Shown here: positions 15,289-20,095 of the stretch, piece after piece
Layout: each line of letters opens with the position of its first letter
How positions within the stretch are numbered: position 1 is the first letter of the stretch
Assembly (NCBI GenBank): GCA_900546395.1
Contig: URDD01000048.1
Coordinates: 1 to 20,095, forward strand
Length of the DNA: 20,095 nt
Direction: 5' to 3'
From: an uncultured Bacteroidales bacterium
GTDB lineage: Bacteria > Bacteroidota > Bacteroidia > Bacteroidales > UBA932
The notes under the pieces: generated by a model
The model's input: only the letters and a program-made list of their open reading frames with translations
What the model was told of the DNA's origin: nothing
The model's database searches: none
Program-made: the position numbers and the translations under genes

Positions 15289-16860
15289 TTAGTATCTCTT
15301 GACATCCTTAAGAGCCCACCAAAGTTCAGTGTTGTCAGTATCACCGCCCTGGAGCATACCGGCAGCTGCATTTACATTGTCACCGTTTCTGTCATACTCG
15401 CTCTTGGAGAAGCGCAGACGGCGCTGGCCGCGCTCAGAATCAACACCTACTGTAGAAAGGTTGTCCTTAGGAGGGAAGATGTACGGATAGCCGGTACGAC
15501 GGAAATCACTCCAAGCCTCAAGACCGTTAGGGAATCCTGCAATCCACTTCTGAGTTATGATCCTCTCAAGTTTCTTGTCATCACTGTCACCGTCATTCCA
15601 TTTGATGGTACATTTGGACTTGTTGGTCACGCTGTATCCTTTGTCTGAATCAGTATAGCTTGCAGGTACGGACTTGTCATCGGCAAGATATGCCTCGACT
15701 CCGCTTGCACCCCATTCCTGGAAAGACAGTCTGATACCTTCGTTATAAAGATTCTCCGGAGTATCACCCATATTCCATTTTTTCAGGGCTCCTTCAGCAC
15801 GAAGGAAAGCAGCCTCTGCTGCAAGCATTATAGGCATAGGAGCTGTTTTCTTGCTTTCTTCCGAATATATGAGGCCGGAATAAGATGTAAAATCACCCTT
15901 GCTCATACCTGCCACTCCTGAACGGACACCCTTATAATTGCCATCCTTTCCTGACTTGTTCTGGGTAAAATATTTTGCACGGCGCGGATCGTTGTATCCG
16001 TTCATATAGGAAACGATACAGGCATTTGCCTTTACCTCACCGCCCCAGGCAGTCTCCAGCTGATAGAAACCGTTAGTATACCTGCCGTTAAGCTTGTCAT
16101 ATGCACTATCCTCGATAGTAGTCATGACTCCTGCAGCTACAGCCTCTTCGGCTTTCTGCTGTGCATATTCAGGATCTACACTGCTGATACGCATCGCCAT
16201 ACGGAGCTTGAGGGTATTTGCAAACTTGAGCCATTTGCTGTTGTCACCGCCATAAACGCGGTCAACGCTTGCAAGAGGAGTCGAGCCACTTCCTGCAGCA
16301 GACTGGAGTTCTTTAATTACATTATCCAAATCATCAAACATTGCGTGCCATGCAGTCTTCTCGTCATCGTATCCCACAAAGAAATCACCGTTTGCAACTT
16401 TTGAATAAGGAAGAGGTCCTTGAATGGAAGCCACCATCTGCATCACATATACACGGAGAAGCTGCGCCATCTGGAAATAATAACCTTCACCGCCTGTAAA
16501 GCGCTGAACGTTGAACCAGCCTGGGTAAAGACCTTTACCGCCATCAGCAGTAAAGTACCAATCTACTGTCCACTTGTTCCACTCATCATCAATATTGAAT
16601 GTGGAATACAAGTTGTTACGGCTCCATGAGTGAGGTGCAGTAACATATCCTCCAAAACAAGCCCAGAATGTATTGTTTCTCTGGCAAGGGTTTTCCTCCG
16701 GAGAAGCAAGACAGTCAAGCATTGCCGGGAAGAAACTCGTCACCGGCAAAGATTCCGGCTTGTACGGGTTGGTATTGTACTTAGGAAAGTTCTTCGTACA
16801 CCCGGCAGCTGCGGCAGCAGCTACCGCAATTGTCAGAATATATTTAAATGTCTTGTTCAT
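15289..16860 (-). CDS. SusD/RagB-like outer-membrane lipoprotein (SusD_2 type)
   Basis: Glycan-binding lid of a SusC/SusD importer on the cell surface, 523 aa. The lipoprotein signal ends in AAGC (C21). The sequence fits the SusD-like_2 branch (PF12771): NTNPYKPESLPVTSFFPAML near the start, the helical region FQMAQLLRVYVMQMVASIQG then PLPYSKV, LKFANTLKLRMAMRIS, and the C-terminal WIAGFPNGLEAWSDFRRTGYP. The specific sugar cannot be read from sequence. It starts 11 bp after the susC stop and precedes the GH18-like gene, in typical PUL order. Confidence 0.95.
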   Translation of the reverse strand: MNKTFKYILTIAVAAAAAAGCTKNFPKYNTNPYKPESLPVTSFFPAMLDCLASPEENPCQRNNTFWACFGGYVTAPHSWSRNNLYSTFNIDDEWNKWTVDWYFTADGGKGLYPGWFNVQRFTGGEGYYFQMAQLLRVYVMQMVASIQGPLPYSKVANGDFFVGYDDEKTAWHAMFDDLDNVIKELQSAAGSGSTPLASVDRVYGGDNSKWLKFANTLKLRMAMRISSVDPEYAQQKAEEAVAAGVMTTIEDSAYDKLNGRYTNGFYQLETAWGGEVKANACIVSYMNGYNDPRRAKYFTQNKSGKDGNYKGVRSGVAGMSKGDFTSYSGLIYSEESKKTAPMPIMLAAEAAFLRAEGALKKWNMGDTPENLYNEGIRLSFQEWGASGVEAYLADDKSVPASYTDSDKGYSVTNKSKCTIKWNDGDSDDKKLERIITQKWIAGFPNGLEAWSDFRRTGYPYIFPPKDNLSTVGVDSERGQRRLRFSKSEYDRNGDNVNAAAGMLQGGDTDNTELWWALKDVKRY

Positions 16861-16871
16861 ATTTTTCTTCT

Positions 16872-19800
16872 TTAGAATTGAAGTTTAACGTTGAATCCGA
16901 TATTCCTTGTGCTCGGAAGCATGAATGAATCAAATCCCTGATAGTAGTTTGAAGAAACATTTCCTGAAAGTTCAGGATCGAACGGAGCCTTGCAATAAAT
17001 CATCCAAAGGTTCTTTCCTACAAAACCTACAGTCATATTCATCTTGTCGTTGAACCACTTTGAAGGAAGTGTATAGCTGAGGGTAAGTTCAGAAAGACGG
17101 AAGTTGGTAGCATCATAAGTATAATATGCTGCCTGTCCTGTAATAACTTTGAAATACTCCTGAGCTGAAACTGTACCGTTATTTATCTTGATTCCACCTG
17201 CATCGCGTGCATCAGCCGAACGCTTTGAAACACCGTACTGGTCAAGATAAGACTCTGTAGCACTCATAACGATACCTCCTACTCTTCCTGTAAATGTGAC
17301 ACCCAAGTCTATTCCATTCCACCCGAAGTGGGTTGTCCATCCCATATTAATCTTAGGGAGAATAGAACCCAGATAAAACTCTTCATTCTTGAGTGAAAGA
17401 CCTTTATCAGGATCATATTCAATATATCCGTTATAGTCTCTTCCAAGAAGGTGATACCCGTAAACATCTCCCATTGATCCTCCTTCCTTAAGGATTACTT
17501 TAGCATCCAGACCACCAAATGCTCCTTTCTCGAGTTTGTCGTCCATCTTTATCGGCTCTCCTGTGAAAGGATTGGTAACAGTATCAATGAGTTTCATTAT
17601 CTTATTCTCGTTCCATGTAAGAGTATAGTTTGTAGAGAATGAGAAGTCACCCCATGAGTTTGCATAACCTACTGCCATTTCGATACCCTGGTTCATCACA
17701 TTACCGCTCTGCACCGGCATATTGATATATCCTGAAGCTGCAGGAAGGGCTGCATAGAATGTCTGATTGTAAGTATTTGACTTATAATATGTAATATCGA
17801 AATTAACTGAATTGACAAACTTGGCGTTCAAACCTACCTCCCAAGAATGTGTATCCTCAGGCTTGAGGTCAAGGTTAGGGTATGTAGAAGAAGAAGACCA
17901 GCTGTTTGACTCACCGTCATAAGGGTAGAATACCTTTGTCATGAAACGGTCGTATGAGCTACCTACAGTAGCATATGAACCACGTACTTTCAGGAGGTTG
18001 AGCCATCTTGGTGCATTGAACATATTTGAAATCACTGCTGAAAGACCTACAGAGTAATATCCGAATGACTTGTAGTTCGAGAATGCAAGCTTGGACTCCC
18101 AGTCCTGACGGTAAGTACCTGTAAGGTAAAGCATACTCTTATAAGCGAGCTCTGCACTTGCAAAAACTGCCTGTGACTGGTCATGCCATCCTTCCTGCTG
18201 AGGTTTGTACTTGGTACTTCTGTCCATATTATGGATTGCGAAGAAGTTTGCTATTTCACCAAGGTTACCGTTGTAGCCCAGCATTTCATATACAGTATTG
18301 TTGATTGAACCTCCGACATTGGCATTGAGAGAGAAGTCTCCCCAAGTCTTGTTCACAGTGGCAATGGCATCAGCATATGTATTGTTCATCTGTGACTGGA
18401 TATCTCTGTAGGATCCGTTAGGTCCGGCCCAGATAGCATCTGTAGTGGCATAAAGCTTATATGTAAGCCTGTTTGTGTAGTTGTCAACCTTTACACGTCC
18501 GGCTACTTTGAGCCAGTCGGTAATGTCATATGTAAGCGAAGCATTGAACATATAACGCTTCTTCTTGTTCTGGCGCACCTCGCGGTTCTGCACCCAATAA
18601 GGGTTCTGCATACCTACACCGTCATTTCCGTAAGGCCAATATACTGTGCTGTATCCCAAAGCGGAGTCATAACGCTCGTAAAGCTGGATATCAGACCAGT
18701 TGTCCCCACGAGGGAAAAGATACAGACCTGGAAGCGGGTTGTAATAGAGACCCTGTGAAGTCAGGTTCTTGTCATCCTGCATTATGAAGCTTGCACCCAT
18801 ATCGAGGGTAACCTTATCCTTGAAGAATTTTGTGGTGTTACGTCCTGAGAAGTTGTAGCGGTTATATCCGCTGTTAGGAAGAATACCGTTAGTGTTAGTT
18901 GTAGAGACTGAAAGATAAGTCTGGTTTTTCTGAGTACCTGTAGCAAGAGAAACAGAGTTGATCACATTTGTTCCCGTATTAAAGAAATTACGCGGATCGT
19001 AGTCTGAATTTACGACAGAGCCCCAGCTTCCGATAGAACCTGCCGGATTGCCGTATTTGCTCTGCATTTCAGGCATCTGCCAAACCTTTGAGAAAGTAGT
19101 GTTGTTACTGATAGTGATAGTGGTTTTACCTTCAACACCTTGTTTAGTAGTAATGAGTACAACTCCGGATGCAGCCTGATTACCGTAAAGTGCGGCAGCT
19201 GCAGGTCCTGTAAGCATACTGATACTTTCGATATCCTCCGGGTTCAAGTCAGCGACTCCATCTGTTCCCGGCTGGTCAGACATATTGCTGGCATCGGTAG
19301 AGTTGGCAAAGTTGAACATAGGAATACCGTCAATTACATAGAGAGCCTGGTTTGATCCTGTGATGGATTTAACACCACGCATAACCACACGGGATGCACC
19401 GCCAGGGCCGTTGGAACCTGAATTTATGGTAACACCGGCAACTTTACCTACAAGAGAATTCATGAAGTTTGCATCCTTGACAGCTGTCAATTCATCTCCC
19501 TTCATTTCCTGCACATTATAGGAAAGAGCTTTCTCTGATCTCTTGATACCGAGAGCTGTCACCACAGCATCGTCAATGAATTCAGCAGACTCAGCCAAAG
19601 CAATGTCAAGCTTTGCCTGACCAGTATATGTGACTTCCTTTGTTTCATATCCAATGATTGAAACAACAATCACATCTCCGCTTTTCAGACCAGACAGAGA
19701 GTATGCTCCATCTATATCTGTAGTGACACCATTTGCAGTGCCTTTTACCATAACAGCAGCTCCGATTACGGGACCACTGGCATCAGTAACTATTCCGCTG

Positions 19801-19919
19801 ACCCTACCTGACAAATCGTCCTGGGCAAAAGCCTCGGCAGAAGCCAGCAAGATCAGAGCTGCGAATGACAAAACTGCCATACAGCATCTGAACATAATAA
19901 GACTTAATTTTTTAATCAT
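16872..19919 (-). CDS. SusC/RagA-family TonB-dependent outer-membrane transporter
   Basis: Outer-membrane beta-barrel that imports oligosaccharides with energy from TonB-ExbBD, 1015 aa. The signal peptide ends at AFA before Q33. Residues about 38-110 are a CarboxypepD_reg-like domain (GIVTDASGPVIGAAVMVKGT). A TonB-box-like FIDDAVVTALG (114-124) leads into the plug (about 130-261; RVVMRG, ALYVIDGIP, SGVVLITTKQG). The barrel fills the rest and ends in aromatic NVKLQF, as outer-membrane proteins require. There is no extra N-terminal STN domain, so direct signalling to an anti-sigma factor is not suggested. It is first in the four-gene PUL, with a candidate promoter about 40 nt upstream. Its regulator lies outside the window. 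Confidence 0.97.
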   Translation of the reverse strand: MIKKLSLIMFRCCMAVLSFAALILLASAEAFAQDDLSGRVSGIVTDASGPVIGAAVMVKGTANGVTTDIDGAYSLSGLKSGDVIVVSIIGYETKEVTYTGQAKLDIALAESAEFIDDAVVTALGIKRSEKALSYNVQEMKGDELTAVKDANFMNSLVGKVAGVTINSGSNGPGGASRVVMRGVKSITGSNQALYVIDGIPMFNFANSTDASNMSDQPGTDGVADLNPEDIESISMLTGPAAAALYGNQAASGVVLITTKQGVEGKTTITISNNTTFSKVWQMPEMQSKYGNPAGSIGSWGSVVNSDYDPRNFFNTGTNVINSVSLATGTQKNQTYLSVSTTNTNGILPNSGYNRYNFSGRNTTKFFKDKVTLDMGASFIMQDDKNLTSQGLYYNPLPGLYLFPRGDNWSDIQLYERYDSALGYSTVYWPYGNDGVGMQNPYWVQNREVRQNKKKRYMFNASLTYDITDWLKVAGRVKVDNYTNRLTYKLYATTDAIWAGPNGSYRDIQSQMNNTYADAIATVNKTWGDFSLNANVGGSINNTVYEMLGYNGNLGEIANFFAIHNMDRSTKYKPQQEGWHDQSQAVFASAELAYKSMLYLTGTYRQDWESKLAFSNYKSFGYYSVGLSAVISNMFNAPRWLNLLKVRGSYATVGSSYDRFMTKVFYPYDGESNSWSSSSTYPNLDLKPEDTHSWEVGLNAKFVNSVNFDITYYKSNTYNQTFYAALPAASGYINMPVQSGNVMNQGIEMAVGYANSWGDFSFSTNYTLTWNENKIMKLIDTVTNPFTGEPIKMDDKLEKGAFGGLDAKVILKEGGSMGDVYGYHLLGRDYNGYIEYDPDKGLSLKNEEFYLGSILPKINMGWTTHFGWNGIDLGVTFTGRVGGIVMSATESYLDQYGVSKRSADARDAGGIKINNGTVSAQEYFKVITGQAAYYTYDATNFRLSELTLSYTLPSKWFNDKMNMTVGFVGKNLWMIYCKAPFDPELSGNVSSNYYQGFDSFMLPSTRNIGFNVKLQF

Positions 19920-19958
19920 AAATAGGATTTTTATAATAATTTATTATCACTATCGCGG

Positions 19959-19966
19959 CAAAATTA
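19959..19966 (-). promoter_or_regulatory. Candidate -7 promoter element for the PUL
   Basis: TAATTTTG on the minus strand matches TAnnTTTG, 39 nt before the susC ATG. The -33 position has no clear TTG/TTTG, which may mean activator- or ECF-sigma-dependent transcription. A 6-bp A/T-only inverted repeat follows near 19930-19950. Confidence 0.45.
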
Positions 19967-20038
19967 CATAAAAAAATATTATTTTCGTCATATTTTTTTA
20001 ATTAACGCACTTTGAATCTGACTTGAACGTTAAAAACT

Positions 20039-20070
20039 TGACACTTTAGGAGCACAATAGAAAAGTGTCA
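20039..20070. repeat. Inverted repeat upstream of the PUL
   Basis: TGACACTTT (20039-20047) and AAAGTGTCA (20062-20070) are perfect 9-bp arms around a 14-nt spacer. On the minus strand the repeat is followed by AGTTTTTAAC, so it could be a terminator for a gene beyond the right edge. It could also be an operator between susC and a divergent gene. Confidence 0.55.
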
Positions 20071-20071
20071 C

Positions 20072-20095
20072 ATGAAAGAAAGGACAAAACTTAAA
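20072..20095 (+). CDS. Possible 5' end of a divergent gene (eight codons only)
   Basis: An ATG at 20072 on the plus strand opens MKERTKLK and runs off the right edge without a stop. The inverted repeat ends 1 nt before it, as an autoregulatory operator might. There is no well-placed Shine-Dalgarno or clear promoter, and eight codons cannot identify a product. It may be chance. Confidence 0.18.

Noticed and set aside
1..20095. CRISPR array, tRNA/rRNA genes, insertion sequence or phage genes
   Set aside because: No regularly spaced direct repeats, cloverleaf-like genes, transposase motifs or phage proteins were seen on either strand.

Overview
The window looks like a chromosomal segment of a Bacteroidota (Bacteroidales-type) bacterium. 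The evidence is a complete SusC/SusD pair, surface lipoproteins with DUF1735/LamG and GH18-like domains, DUF1080 and DUF5009 proteins, promoters of the Bacteroidota TTG-N19-TAnnTTTG type, and weak Shine-Dalgarno sequences. Every confident gene is on the minus strand, so transcription runs from high to low coordinates. Packing is dense and no gene-free stretch reaches 300 bases.

From the right edge in transcription order: (1) 19919-12902 is a four-gene polysaccharide utilization locus: SusC transporter, SusD_2-type lipoprotein, GH18-like glycosidase lipoprotein, and DUF1735-LamG lipoprotein. It ends at a hairpin terminator (12829-12870). (2) 12717-8820 is a block of seven ribosomal protein genes, rplC-rplD-rplW-rplB-rpsS-rplV-rpsC. 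It has its own promoter (12779-12808) and a strong terminator after rpsC (8764-8797). The usual neighbours rpsJ (before) and rplP and onward (after) are absent, so the normally continuous S10/spc cluster is cut at both ends. (3) 8623-3345 is a three-gene unit: DUF5009/HGSNAT-like membrane acyltransferase, Tat-exported Gfo/Idh/MocA oxidoreductase, and a HEAT-repeat protein with a C-terminal DUF1080 (3-keto-disaccharide hydrolase-like) domain. A hairpin follows at 3272-3304. (4) 3240 to the left edge is a TlpA-like thioredoxin lipoprotein, uvrC (TTG start), and the first 107 codons of a PnuC-family vitamin transporter cut by the window edge.

Working together: the PUL probably binds, cuts and imports a GlcNAc-containing glycan such as an N-glycan (inference from the GH18-like and SusCD genes). 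The DUF5009/Gfo-Idh-MocA/DUF1080 unit is a candidate cell-envelope pathway that oxidises a sugar to a keto-glycoside and then cleaves it, with a possible acetylation step. The most unusual features are the excised, separately terminated ribosomal protein block and the keto-sugar operon. Several promoters in the window also abut an inverted repeat that would place a hairpin at the 5' end of the transcript.
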